From JANMJD01 sp963847945 (lineage in GTDB: Bacteria; Actinomycetota; Acidimicrobiia; Acidimicrobiales; Ilumatobacteraceae): a stretch of 64,000 bases of DNA. The translations under genes were made by a program, and so were the position numbers. The stretch's first letter is position 1; each line of letters starts with the position of its first letter. The stretch lies in assembly GCA_963847945.1 (NCBI GenBank), contig CAWKBX010000003.1, forward strand, positions 248,001 to 312,000. Direction: 5' to 3'. Positions 18,450-27,649 of this stretch are shown here, one piece after another. The notes beneath the pieces were generated by a model. The model had not been told where the DNA came from. It worked only from the letters and a program-made list of their open reading frames with translations, and made no database searches.

Positions 18450-19499
18450 TTAGAGGACGTCGACGTGCCAGGTCGACGGTTCGATCAGTTTGCCCATCCG
18501 GATGTTGAGGCGGAGCTGTTCGCCGGCACGGATTTCCCGATCGATGCGGAACATACGGTTGCCCCAGCTGGTCAACGGCTCGAGCGGCGATGTCGAGAGC
18601 ATCGTCTCATCGTCGAACTGCGCCTCGAACCAGACACAGACCCCATCGACGATGGCGTCGACGGTTGCGGTGCGTTCGACGAGAAAGTCGGTCGAGAGCG
18701 CGTCGAGCGATTCCAGCGTGTGGAGATCGAACTCGAGCAGCGGTTGGGGTGGACCGATGGTTGCCTGGATCGCGCCCGGGCGGGCCCAAAATGTTTCGTT
18801 GCGGCCAGATTCGAACCGTGCGGCGACCGCGGAGCGCTCCATCCCGGCGAGATCGATGTCGTCGGGAAGCGTGATGTTCCAAAACCGGCGCACCCGCATC
18901 GACTCGGTCATCGTCACAGGTTCGGCGTACAGGCGGAACTTGGCCGGCAGGATCCGTCCGCCCGGCCGCAGCACACGCTTGCGCAGCTCCAGCAGGTTCT
19001 GGATCATGTTCTCGTTGAACAGCTCATCACCCATCTGCTCGTGGACGATGACATCGACCGGCTCAGGTGGGGTGAACTCGCGACTGTTGGCCTGCACGAA
19101 CTCGATGTTCGTGAATCCATTGAGGCGGGCGATCTCCCGGGCGACCTCGATGAAGTCGGAGTGCTCGACGGCGTAGACTGTCCCCGCCCCGGCGCGACTG
19201 GCCATGAACGCCAGCAGGCCGGTCCCGGTGCCGACATCGAGCACGACATCCCCGGGCTGCACATTGCGGTGGATGCCTCGGTGGTAGGCACCGACCCGGA
19301 CGGTGTCGCTGAGCATTTCCTCGTGCTCGCTCAGGCCGGTGAAGTTGGTTTCGTTCATCAGGTCGTAGACGACCGCCATCAGCCGATCGCTCGAGGCAAT
19401 CCGCCCAGCGGCGAATCCGACGGTCGACCGCACCGCCCTGGTCGCGGCCTGTCGTATCTGTTGCCTCACTTCGCGAAGGCTACGGGCCCGGGACGCCAC
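18450..19499 (-). CDS. PRMT-like class I SAM-dependent methyltransferase
   Basis: The protein has 349 residues. The SAM motif is VVLDVGTGTGLLAFMA, followed by VYAVEHSDFIEVA. VIVHEQMGDELFNENM occupies the place of the double-Glu loop of protein arginine methyltransferases. The C-terminal part is a beta-barrel-like domain (LPAKFRLYAEPV). Acceptor is unknown; bacterial members may modify proteins or small molecules. It is convergent with the isomerase gene. Confidence 0.75.
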   Translation of the reverse strand: MASRARSLREVRQQIRQAATRAVRSTVGFAAGRIASSDRLMAVVYDLMNETNFTGLSEHEEMLSDTVRVGAYHRGIHRNVQPGDVVLDVGTGTGLLAFMASRAGAGTVYAVEHSDFIEVAREIARLNGFTNIEFVQANSREFTPPEPVDVIVHEQMGDELFNENMIQNLLELRKRVLRPGGRILPAKFRLYAEPVTMTESMRVRRFWNITLPDDIDLAGMERSAVAARFESGRNETFWARPGAIQATIGPPQPLLEFDLHTLESLDALSTDFLVERTATVDAIVDGVCVWFEAQFDDETMLSTSPLEPLTSWGNRMFRIDREIRAGEQLRLNIRMGKLIEPSTWHVDVL

Positions 19500-19654
19500 T
19501 CCCTAGCCGTGGGTCTACTTGGCATGGGCACGAGCTGCCCTCGACCAACTGGTCACCCTGATCTCGTGGTCAACCTTTTGCACCGATTCGACCGCCGGGG
19601 CCGTCTGCTGTCGGCGGGGCGGCGTCTGTGCGGTGCTGCCGGCAGCGTCGGGGT

Positions 19655-20515
19655 TCAGCAGCTTCCGCCGCCGCCTTCGACGAGACGCAGGCTGAGCGAT
19701 GGGCCGTACAGGGGGTTGCCGTGGAGCACCACGTCCCACGTGTCGGCGAGCGGGTCGGCCCCGGTGAGGGTGGCGAGGCTGGGGTAGAAACCGGTGCCCA
19801 TTCCAGTGAACGTTTCGTTCCAATGAAGGACCAACTCGTCGTCGAATGCGACGTGCATCGATGGCGCACGCGTCAGCCAGACATCAGCGGCGTAGAGGTT
19901 GTCGACGAGTGGGTTACCGGGCGAGGCCGACAGGGCGGGCAGACAGCTCCCGTCGGCTGCACTGACGCTCGCTTCGGCGTTGGTGATCCGCCCCATGAGC
20001 TTGCCGTCGGCGGCAGTGTCGGCGAGCTCGATCCGCACCGGAAGGGTCTCGTCGAACGAGTAACTGTCGGGTCCGAGGTGCTGGCCGATCGTTCCCTCCA
20101 TCGCCTTTCCACCCAAGACGCTGGTGAGCACCGCGTCCTCTTCGACGGCCGCGACGCGGGTCATCGCGGTGACCGTGCCGTTCTTGATTGTTGCGATGTA
20201 CAGCGATGTCGCGTACTGAGCACGGCCCGACCCGGAGATGCCCGCGTCGATCGCTTCGGGGCCGAGGTCGAGAGGGAGCGAGCCAGCGCTTGTCATCAGC
20301 ATGGCGCCGCCGCGGGTGACGACTCCGACCTGTTCGTTCGACGGTAGGCGCAACGCCGGATCGTTGTCATGCAACGAACTGCAGGTCGGCAGCGAATTCC
20401 CGCCGAACGTCGGGCACCAGTCTTCGAGATCGACCGCATCGCTTTCGGGAGTACAGGCCACACCTGCCATCAGCAGGCCGGCAATGGCTAAGACTCGGAG
20501 CGGGCCGCCGCGCAC
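19655..20515 (-). CDS. Secreted lipoprotein of unknown function
   Basis: The protein has 286 residues. It begins with a short basic N-terminus, a hydrophobic stretch and the lipobox LMAGVAC, predicting a diacylglyceryl Cys. The mature part is Gly/Asp/Ser-rich with no recognised domain; the segment WDVVLHGNPLYGPSLSLRLVEGGGGSC ends in a terminal Cys. It lies upstream of, and in the same direction as, the PRMT-like gene with a 155-base gap. Confidence 0.65.
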   Translation of the reverse strand: MRGGPLRVLAIAGLLMAGVACTPESDAVDLEDWCPTFGGNSLPTCSSLHDNDPALRLPSNEQVGVVTRGGAMLMTSAGSLPLDLGPEAIDAGISGSGRAQYATSLYIATIKNGTVTAMTRVAAVEEDAVLTSVLGGKAMEGTIGQHLGPDSYSFDETLPVRIELADTAADGKLMGRITNAEASVSAADGSCLPALSASPGNPLVDNLYAADVWLTRAPSMHVAFDDELVLHWNETFTGMGTGFYPSLATLTGADPLADTWDVVLHGNPLYGPSLSLRLVEGGGGSC

Positions 20516-20745
20516 GCCAAGAGAATAACCGACGCCTCACGAAAGCCGAGGCCCCAAGCATCCCACTCAATCTGGGCACGCTCCTTCGGCACCTGCCTGA
20601 CAGTGACGTAGATTCGCGGTGCCGTCTCGATCAACGCCGAGGAGTCAGTGCTTGGAGACTCGCCGCCCGATTCGGACTCGGTGTCCATCTTGGCTCGGGT
20701 CGTTCGTCTTAGCTATGACAGTGGACGAGGCCTGGAGGCCCACAG

Positions 20746-21105
20746 ATGAAGTACATGTTGATGATTTATCAGGGAACTACCCCGACACCGTTGGACCCGG
20801 TGGCGTGGGCGACGTTGTCGGCCGATGAGCAACGAGCGATCTATGCCGCGTATCAGGAGATCAACGCAACCACGGGCGTGACCCCGGGGGAGGGATTGCA
20901 GCCCCCGGAGATGTCCACAACGGTCCGGGTGACCGACGGCAAGACGATCACGACCGATGGCCCGTTCGTCGATACGAAGGAGTCGATCAATGGCTATCTG
21001 ATCTTCGAAGCCGACGACCTCGACGCGGCGATCGCGTTGGCGGCCGAAATCCCGGCCGCCCGCCTCGGCGGCGCGATCGAGGTCCGCCCGATCAAGCAAT
21101 GGTAG
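20746..21105 (+). CDS. YCII/DGPF-domain protein
   Basis: The protein has 119 residues, and GGAGG at 20733 fixes the start. MKYMLMIYQG, then TTDGPFVDTKESINGYLIFEADDLDAA is the DGPF motif of YCII-like proteins. The stop overlaps the sigma factor start by seven bases. DGPF proteins are the standard neighbours of ECF42 sigma factors, and their biochemical role is unresolved. Confidence 0.85.
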   Translation: MKYMLMIYQGTTPTPLDPVAWATLSADEQRAIYAAYQEINATTGVTPGEGLQPPEMSTTVRVTDGKTITTDGPFVDTKESINGYLIFEADDLDAAIALAAEIPAARLGGAIEVRPIKQW

Positions 21106-22286
21106 AACCCAGCTTCGAGTTGGTGTTTCGCGAACAGTGGGGCGCGGTCGTTGCGGCACTCGTAGGTTTCCTCGGTGATTTCGCGATCGCCGAGGAGGCC
21201 GCCCAGGAGGCGTTCGTGATAGCGGCGCAACGGTGGCCCCGCGACGGGTTCCCGGACAATCCGCGGGCCTGGTTGGTGACAACCGCACGCCGTCGAGCGA
21301 TCGACCGGATCCGTCGCGACAAGTCGTTGGCGGCCAAGACCATGTTGTTGGAGGTCGAGGAGAAGGTGAGGCACGGCGTGGAGGTGGGGTTTCGCGACGA
21401 GCGGTTGGAGCTCGTGTTCACGTGCTGTCATCCGGCGCTGTCGGTCGAGGCGCAGGTCGCGTTGACGTTGCGGACGTTGGGCGGGCTGACAACTGCAGAG
21501 ATCGCGCGGGCGTTCCTCACGCCAGAAGCGACGATGGCGAAGCGGTTGGTACGAGCGAAGCAGAAGATCAAGGCGGCCGGTATCCCGTTTCGGATGCCAC
21601 CCGCCGACCAACTCGCCGAGCGCCTTGGCGCCGTGCTGGCGGTCGTGTACTTGATCTTCAACGAAGGGTACGGCGGACGTGGTGAACTGTCCGCCGAGGC
21701 ACTTTGGCTCGGCCGGGCGCTGACCCAACTTCTGCCGGACCAACCCGAGGTACACGGCCTACTGGCGATGATGCTGCTGCACGACTCACGCCGCAATGCC
21801 CGCTTTCGCGACGACGAACTCGTCCTGTTCGCCGACCAGGACCGTTCGGTCTGGGACCTTGAGCAGATCGCGGCCGGTCGCGCCACGTTCGATCGTGCCA
21901 TCGAGCTCGACGGTCACGGTCCCTATGTTGTCCAGGCAGCCATCGCGCTCGCCCACGTGCACGACCCGAAGGATTGGACCCACATCGCCGTGCTCTACGG
22001 CGAACTCAGCCGTCTCACCCGATCACCGATTGTCGAGTTGAACCGCGCTGTCGTAATCGGCGAAGCCGAGGGCCCCGACGCGGCGCTGGCGATCATCGAT
22101 CGTCTTGCTCTCGGCGATTACCGCTATCTGCACTCGACTCGTGCCGAGTTCCTCCACCGGCTGGGCCGAGACCGCGAAGCCGCCGCCGCGTACCGACAGG
22201 CACTCGCGCTCACGGCGACCGTTACCGAACGCCGCCAGTTCCAACGACGACTCGCCGAGATCGACCTCAGGGCCGCTGGCCAATGA
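21099..22286 (+). CDS. ECF42-type RNA polymerase sigma factor with TPR-like C-terminus
   Basis: The protein has 395 residues. Sigma region 2 includes LVGFLGDFAIAEEAAQEAFVIA and PRAWLVTTARRRAIDRIRRD; region 4 includes LTLRTLGGLTTAEIARAFLTPEATMAKRL. The remaining 200 residues (NEGYGGRGELSAEALWLGRAL, IAALYGELSRLTRSPIVELNRAVV-like helices) form the C-terminal helical extension typical of ECF42. It has no anti-sigma gene. The DGPF partner is translationally coupled upstream. Confidence 0.9.
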   Translation: MVEPSFELVFREQWGAVVAALVGFLGDFAIAEEAAQEAFVIAAQRWPRDGFPDNPRAWLVTTARRRAIDRIRRDKSLAAKTMLLEVEEKVRHGVEVGFRDERLELVFTCCHPALSVEAQVALTLRTLGGLTTAEIARAFLTPEATMAKRLVRAKQKIKAAGIPFRMPPADQLAERLGAVLAVVYLIFNEGYGGRGELSAEALWLGRALTQLLPDQPEVHGLLAMMLLHDSRRNARFRDDELVLFADQDRSVWDLEQIAAGRATFDRAIELDGHGPYVVQAAIALAHVHDPKDWTHIAVLYGELSRLTRSPIVELNRAVVIGEAEGPDAALAIIDRLALGDYRYLHSTRAEFLHRLGRDREAAAAYRQALALTATVTERRQFQRRLAEIDLRAAGQ

Positions 22287-22407
22287 AATGATGCGAACGT
22301 GTGACGGCACGCGTCCACTTCGGGTTCCGCCGTTCGTCCTATCGCTGAACGTGACATCAACCGCATCGGGCTCCGAAACGAGATCCGAAACAGAAAGGCA
22401 CAAAGCC

Positions 22408-22815
22408 ATGCTCGGACGCAAGAACTACACCCAAGCCGAGATCGACACCGCCAGAACAGCTATCGAGCGCCAATTCGCCGCCTACGACCAGGTCGTCGCC
22501 GGCTCGAAGGGCGCAGCCCGTGACGAGTTCGACGCCGTCTTCTTCAACCAACTGCTGTTGGCGCTCGACCGGCCGTTCGTTCATCGGATTCGGCCAGTCA
22601 CCGGCAAGGACGGCAACCCACTCAACGAAGTCGAGATGCTGTGCGACTCGTTGATGACTCACGGCGGCGTGCTGCGACCGAGCAAAGTCATCAAACTCGA
22701 CCCTGCCACCTCTGTAGCCGGCGTCGAGTTCGCCGCGTCGATCCAACTCGACCGCGACCAGTTCGGGCGTCTCGCCACCGCGTTCTTCGATGAGCTCCAG
22801 ATCCGATTTCTCTGA
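22408..22815 (+). CDS. Conserved hypothetical protein downstream of ECF42
   Basis: The protein has 135 residues from ATG 22408, preceded by AGAAAGG. It opens MLGRKNYTQAEIDTARTAI and contains PFVHRIRPVTGKDGNPLNEV and SLMTHGGVLRPSKVIKL. The motif set recurs in actinobacterial proteins of this size, but I know of no assigned function. It may belong to the ECF42 regulon because it follows that gene by 121 bases on the same strand. Confidence 0.6.
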   Translation: MLGRKNYTQAEIDTARTAIERQFAAYDQVVAGSKGAARDEFDAVFFNQLLLALDRPFVHRIRPVTGKDGNPLNEVEMLCDSLMTHGGVLRPSKVIKLDPATSVAGVEFAASIQLDRDQFGRLATAFFDELQIRFL

Positions 22816-22869
22816 CCGGAAACGACCAACCCCTCGTCGCCGAGTCGGAACCGCGTGGATTTCGTGCAG

Positions 22870-23568
22870 TTACTGGCGCATGTTGGCGACGACTTCTCGG
22901 ACGGTTGGTGCGAACGGGCTCCAGAGGAACCAGGTGTTGAACGAACGGGTCAACGATGGTGGACCGTTGAGCGTGACGGTTCCGTTGCGTCGGGCGTCGG
23001 CGAGCGATTCGGCGCCTGAGAACACGCGCATCAAGGACACGGCGTCGGTGACGACACAGATGTCGCTGTCGAACCCGGGGTGTTTGACGCATACCGACGG
23101 TTCTCCGCGATCGAGGATGAGCCAGATCACGGCGGCGTTCGTTCCGTGGTAGTCGAACTCGACGACAACTCGTTCGTTGGGAAGTCGTGCGGTGTCGACG
23201 CGGCGGTGCATCCACCAGGTCAATGCCACGGGATCGACGTGGGCCGGTTCGGGTTCGGTGTACATCCACCGCACGGCCCATTCGCCGAGCGCCATGACCA
23301 CTTTCTCCAGGTCACGCCCGGCGGCGGTCAGGTGGTACTCGTTGCCGCGACCGGCCCTCGCCGGGCGGCGTTGCAGAACGCCCTTGCGTTCGAGATGACC
23401 GAGCCGTTGGAGGAGGAGTGAACGCGAGATACCGGGGAGCCCGCGCTCGATGTCGTTGAACCGGGTGCTTCCGAGGACCATTTCGCGCATGATCAGCGGG
23501 GTCCAACGGTCGGCGAACACCTCGCTACCGAGAGAGACCGGGCAGTACTGGCCGTAGTCATGGCTCAT
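22870..23568 (-). CDS. HxlR-family transcriptional regulator with C-terminal SCP2-like region
   Basis: The protein has 232 residues from ATG 23568; the frame opens at 23610. YGQYCPVSLGSEVFADRWTPLIMREM and RFNDIERGLPGISRSLLLQRL, then LERKGVLQRR form the HxlR winged helix, with the Cys of CPV conserved. The C-terminal half (WLILDRGEPSVCVKHPG) resembles an SCP2/sterol-carrier fold. It diverges from the acyl-CoA dehydrogenase by 68 bases and probably regulates it. Confidence 0.8.
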   Translation of the reverse strand: MSHDYGQYCPVSLGSEVFADRWTPLIMREMVLGSTRFNDIERGLPGISRSLLLQRLGHLERKGVLQRRPARAGRGNEYHLTAAGRDLEKVVMALGEWAVRWMYTEPEPAHVDPVALTWWMHRRVDTARLPNERVVVEFDYHGTNAAVIWLILDRGEPSVCVKHPGFDSDICVVTDAVSLMRVFSGAESLADARRNGTVTLNGPPSLTRSFNTWFLWSPFAPTVREVVANMRQ

Positions 23569-23636
23569 GTCGTGATTGTCGCGCCGGTACAGCTTTTGCA
23601 CTAGAGGCAAAGTCAGGTTCAGCGCACAATTTGTGC

Positions 23637-24794
23637 ATGACCACTACCGATGAAATGAAAAAGACCGATCAGGAACGCGATCTCATCGCATGGGCAGCCG
23701 AACTCGGCGCGATGATCCATGACCACTCCGCCCGCCACGACGAAGAAGGAACGTTTGTCAGCGAGGCGTACAAGGTGCTGAAAGACGCCGGGTACCTCGC
23801 GCTCGCGGTGCCGACCGAACTTGGGGGTCGAGGCGCAACGATTCGACAGGTCGCCATGGCGCAGCGTGAGCTCGCCCGCCACTGTGCCTCGACCGCGCTG
23901 GCATCGGTGATGCATCACCATGTGGTGCTCTTCACTGCTTGGCGATGGCGACGCGGACTGCCCGGCGCGGAAGCGACATTGCGGCGCGTTGTCGACGATG
24001 GCATCGTGCTGGTGTCCACAGGTGGCGCCGATCAGACCCGACCGAGGGGTGAGGCGAAGCGGGTCGAGGGCGGCTACTCGGTCAGCGGCCGCAAGATTTT
24101 CGCCAGTCAGGCGCCGGTCGGCACGGTGATGTCGACGATGTTCCCGTTCGACGATCCCGACGATGGGCTCATGGTGCTCAACATGGCAGTGCCAATGGCG
24201 TCGCCAGGGGTCACCGTCGTCGAGACCTGGGATGCGCTCGGGATGCGCGGAACGGGAAGCCATGACATCGACCTCCACGACGTGTTCGTACCCGAGGAGC
24301 GGGTCTTGGCCCGTCGTCCACACGGCAAGGTCGACGGACCGCTACAGGTCATCCTGACGATCGCGATGCCCCCGATCGCGGCCGTGTACCTGGGCGTGGC
24401 AGAAGCAGCACGCGACCACGCAGTCGCCGCGGTCACCGCAACGCCTCGCGGCGACGACCCCACCGTTCAACGGCAGGTCGGGCTGATGGATACCAGGCTG
24501 AGGGTGGCGGGGTGGGCACTTGATGGCGCGCTGCAGATTGCCGGTGACGATCCGGCTCCGTCGATGGACACCGTCGCTGCGGTGATGGCAGCCAAACGTG
24601 AGATCGCCCTCGCCGGTATCGAGGTAAGCGACCTGGCAATGGACGTCGTCGGAGGCGCCGCCTTCTACCGGACATCGCCGATCGCCCGCTGCTACCGAGA
24701 CGTACGCGGCGCGAAATTCCACCCCTTCGGCCCCGACGAAACACTGCTCCACGCAGGTCGCCTCGCACTCGGACGACCCGCCGACGAGCGCTAG
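23637..24794 (+). CDS. Acyl-CoA dehydrogenase-like flavoprotein
   Basis: The protein has 385 residues from ATG 23637; TTG 23631 is an upstream option. The N-terminal helices are ALAVPTELGGRGATIRQVA, the middle beta domain is GYSVSGRKIFASQAP and TWDALGMRGTGSHDIDL, and the C-terminal helices include DVVGGAAFYRTSPIARCYRDVRG. The last region often carries the family His/Arg motifs. The usual catalytic Glu is not identifiable, so it may be a flavin monooxygenase of the DszC/acyl-CoA dehydrogenase type instead. Confidence 0.8.
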   Translation: MTTTDEMKKTDQERDLIAWAAELGAMIHDHSARHDEEGTFVSEAYKVLKDAGYLALAVPTELGGRGATIRQVAMAQRELARHCASTALASVMHHHVVLFTAWRWRRGLPGAEATLRRVVDDGIVLVSTGGADQTRPRGEAKRVEGGYSVSGRKIFASQAPVGTVMSTMFPFDDPDDGLMVLNMAVPMASPGVTVVETWDALGMRGTGSHDIDLHDVFVPEERVLARRPHGKVDGPLQVILTIAMPPIAAVYLGVAEAARDHAVAAVTATPRGDDPTVQRQVGLMDTRLRVAGWALDGALQIAGDDPAPSMDTVAAVMAAKREIALAGIEVSDLAMDVVGGAAFYRTSPIARCYRDVRGAKFHPFGPDETLLHAGRLALGRPADER

Positions 24795-24892
24795 CACGAT
24801 GGCGAATGTCTGTGGTCGGTGGCCCCTGCTCGGGTGTGAGTTACGTCGTGCCCGTGCCGTCGTTGCCATTGCATAGAACACCGTGCCGGGGT

Positions 24893-25381
24893 ATGACTGG
24901 AGTTGTGATGGACGACGACATGTGCCGGGTCGTGGGCGAGCAGCGCCTCGGGTACGTGGCCACGGTGTGCCCGGACGGGACACCGAACTTGTCTCCGAAG
25001 GGGACCCTCGCTGTATGGGACGACGACCACCTCGTGTTCGCTGATCTCCACTCGCCCCAAACGGTCGCCAACATCGAGGCAGGCAACGGTTACGTCGAAG
25101 TCAATGTCGTCGACCCCATCGTGCGCAAGGGCTACCGCTTCAAAGGCATCGCGACCGTCCACCGGGACGGCCCGACCCACACCTCTGGGCTTCGCTTCTT
25201 TCATGAACGCACCGGGCTTGCGGCCGAACGAATACGAGCCATCGTCATCATTCGGGTCGAGTACGCGGCGCCGGTTGTCTCGCCCGCATACGACGATGGC
25301 TCCACCGAGCAGGAGGTCGAGAGGCGATCTCTGCGCCGCTACGGCTTGGAGCGGATTGGCGAGCCACCGCCTGAGGCGTGA
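24893..25381 (+). CDS. Pyridoxamine 5'-phosphate oxidase-family protein
   Basis: The protein has 162 residues from ATG 24893 (ATG 24908 also possible). GYVATVCPDGTPNLSPKGTLAVWDDDHLVFAD is the split-barrel flavin-binding region, followed by NGYVEVNVVDPIVRKGYRFKG. Members bind FMN, F420 or heme; this one is of the general-stress / FMN-binding type. It lies 98 bases after the acyl-CoA dehydrogenase on the same strand. Confidence 0.7.
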   Translation: MTGVVMDDDMCRVVGEQRLGYVATVCPDGTPNLSPKGTLAVWDDDHLVFADLHSPQTVANIEAGNGYVEVNVVDPIVRKGYRFKGIATVHRDGPTHTSGLRFFHERTGLAAERIRAIVIIRVEYAAPVVSPAYDDGSTEQEVERRSLRRYGLERIGEPPPEA

Positions 25382-25399
25382 AGTGCGGGGCGGTGCCCG

Positions 25400-25582
25400 G
25401 CGATAGGTAGAAGGCTGCTGCTAGTCGGTCACCGAACCGTTCAGCGGTTGCCTCGGCGGCGCCGGTGAGGAACGTGCGTGCGTCGGCCATGCTGCCGCCG
25501 AGTGCCGCAAGATATGTCGCGTGGGCCTCCAACGATTAGATGGCGCGCTCGAGTCCTGACTCGGTGTTCTCCCACAGCCGAG
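25400..25582 (-). pseudogene. Possible C-terminal remnant of a PIG-L family deacetylase
   Basis: On the minus strand the frame reads ENTESGLERAI, a TAA stop, then SLEAHATYLAALGGSM and FLTGAAEATAERFGDRLAAAF. This resembles the last 60 residues of PIG-L (GlcNAc-PI/bacillithiol-type) deacetylases. The catalytic N-terminus is absent and a stop interrupts the fragment. The assignment rests on recall of a weakly conserved region. Confidence 0.35.
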
Positions 25583-26021
25583 AGGAATCATCAGCTATTC
25601 AGGTTTCGAGGTGATTGTGGTCTTGTTGGGTTGCCAGAGCTGTGGACGATTGGCAAAGGTCATGAGCCGCGTGCGACACCGACAGCCCAGCCGTCACAGC
25701 AATCGCCAACAGGCTCGTGTCAGACGTGCTTCGCTCGTGGCGAGGTCTGGCCGAGCACGACTTGACGTTCAACCGCAACGGCCTGACCCGCGAGGTCGCC
25801 GCTCGCCTCCACACCGGTGGTGCGTCGATGCGCTCCATCGAACAGCCGACACGGCGACGGCCAACGATGGATCATCGAACACTGGCCCTACATCGTCGAA
25901 TCCGTCGAACTCGACACGGCGATGGCGTCCAGCCAGAAACTACTGGAACCATCAGTGCACGAGCCTTTGAGGACCTCGCTAGGCGCTGATGTGGTCGCTT
26001 GGCAAGCCGCCACCGGAACCT
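25583..26021. other. Stretch without a recognisable gene
   Basis: Short frames occur on the plus strand (for example AEHDLTFNRNGLTREVAARL at about 25755-25815), but I cannot tie any to a family. They are broken into pieces in different frames. With the neighbouring PIG-L remnant this looks like decayed DNA. Confidence 0.4.
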
Positions 26022-26825
26022 CTAGCGGCGGCGGTCAGGGACGGTGGCCACTGCGCACCTTGCGACAGCGCCCAGCCTGAACGGCCCGGCGGGTGAACCG
26101 AACCGGTGAAAGAGTACGGCGTGTAGGCGGTGCCGCTCCTCTTCCGGAAGCGACACGCAGTATGCGCCGGCAGGGCCGACGCCTCCGAGGAAACCGTTCC
26201 AGAGTTCGTTGAAGGAGTCGTAGTTCGATGAGACCTGCAACGTCGATTCCTCGACATCGCTGAGCCCTGTCGTCTCGAAGAGTTGCGCGATCTCGCCCGG
26301 TCGACCGAACCGCAGTGTCCGCGCTTCATCTGGTGCGGCCGGGTTCAGTTCGAGTGCTGCGTCCCAGAACCCGCGCAGCATTTCCATGCCGTCCGCAAAG
26401 TCCCAAACACATGCCGACACGCGCCCACCCGGGCGGACGACTCGCATCATCTCGCTCGCTGCCTGTTCGGGTTCGGACACGAAGTGCAAGACGAGCTGAG
26501 CCATCGCGTGGTCGAAGCGACCGGTCTCGAACGGGATCGATTCTGCGCGCCCGGATTCGACACGAATGCCCGGGTGGCGGGCGGAACATTCGGCCACAAA
26601 GCCTGGCGCTGGATCACATGCCACAACGGCGTTGACGCCGAGCCGATCGACGAGCACGCGGGTGAGCGCACCCGGCCCGCAACCGACATCGATTGCAGTC
26701 TGTCCAGCCTGCACCCGAGCTGCATTTGCGAATGGAATAGCAAGTTCTCGGGAGTACCGCCCCATGAACGAGTCGTAGGTTGTACCCGTCACCCCGAACG
26801 TCCTGGCGCCCTCAACCTCATCCAT
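26022..26825 (-). CDS. Class I SAM-dependent methyltransferase
   Basis: The protein has 267 residues from ATG 26825, with GGAG upstream. SAM motif I is TAIDVGCGPGALTRVL, motif II includes VVACDPAPGFVAEC, and motif III VRPGGRVSACVWDF. The FMGRYSRELAIPFA start is typical of the UbiE/Methyltransf_11 type found in Actinobacteria. The acceptor is unknown. Confidence 0.8.
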   Translation of the reverse strand: MDEVEGARTFGVTGTTYDSFMGRYSRELAIPFANAARVQAGQTAIDVGCGPGALTRVLVDRLGVNAVVACDPAPGFVAECSARHPGIRVESGRAESIPFETGRFDHAMAQLVLHFVSEPEQAASEMMRVVRPGGRVSACVWDFADGMEMLRGFWDAALELNPAAPDEARTLRFGRPGEIAQLFETTGLSDVEESTLQVSSNYDSFNELWNGFLGGVGPAGAYCVSLPEEERHRLHAVLFHRFGSPAGPFRLGAVARCAVATVPDRRR

Positions 26826-27649
26826 GACACTCCATTCAGTACACACGCCGATCGCGGTCGATCACGATGCCACGCCGACAGTACCCGACCCGTTCGGCCG
26901 CCTACGCGAGATGATCCGCCTCGGGTTCAGCTCAGCCCGAGAAGGGAACGACGCTTCCGAGGTTCTGGGATTCGCCGGAGCCGGCGAGCGGTCGACGACT
27001 CCCGTGTCTGCACGGAACTCGAACGCGCACACTCGTACCTGCTCGTCGTCGCGATGTCGGCTCGAGATCTCGACTCGATCGAACGCCTTCAGCCACAGCA
27101 GCCGACCGACCCCTCCGCATCCCAGGTGAGCCTTGTGATCTGAGTCGAGGGTCTTAAAGGATCGTCTGCATGCGTCGGTGCAACCGTCTGCGTTGTCGTG
27201 ACCGTGAAGCCATCGATCTCTGCGCTTGGCTTGGTGCGCTCTGCTCGGACGACATGACGTCAACATACGAGAGCGCCTCGGTCGGCGACGGCTGAGGCGC
27301 TGCAACAGCCGCCGAGCGCCTCTCATCGGGTGCGCTTCGGCAACGCTGTCTGGTCGTACATCCCGGCCTCTTCCTCCATCTCGACCATTCGGTCGAGTGC
27401 TCTCCGGCGTTCCAGCGAGCGAGGCTCCTCGTCGCTGGCGGCCGGGTGACGTGGCTGCCGTGGCGCGGCGATGTCAGACCGATCCTTGTCGTTGTCCGCG
27501 GGTCCCATGAGCAACGAACGTAGTGGCCTGTCGGTCGGCCGACCGCTCGATTTCGAGCCACCCGACTCAGTGCAAAGACGTTGCACTCCCACGTGCCTGT
27601 CCAACGGTTAGAGTACAAGCGTTACTTAGAGAGATTGGAGGTAACGGTT
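26826..27649. other. Long stretch without a confident gene
   Basis: No frame here has convincing homology. One candidate is a 61-residue minus-strand ORF (27508 to 27323, ending MYDQTALPKRTR) with an acidic helical centre (RRRALDRMVEMEEEAG), confidence about 0.2. An inverted repeat CGTTAC (27620-27625) / GTAACG (27641-27646) straddles the ribosome site of the Fic gene and could influence its translation. Confidence 0.4.

Noticed and set aside
20488..20688. A 66-residue minus-strand ORF before the lipoprotein
   Set aside because: It overlaps the lipoprotein start and lacks a ribosome site or family motif.
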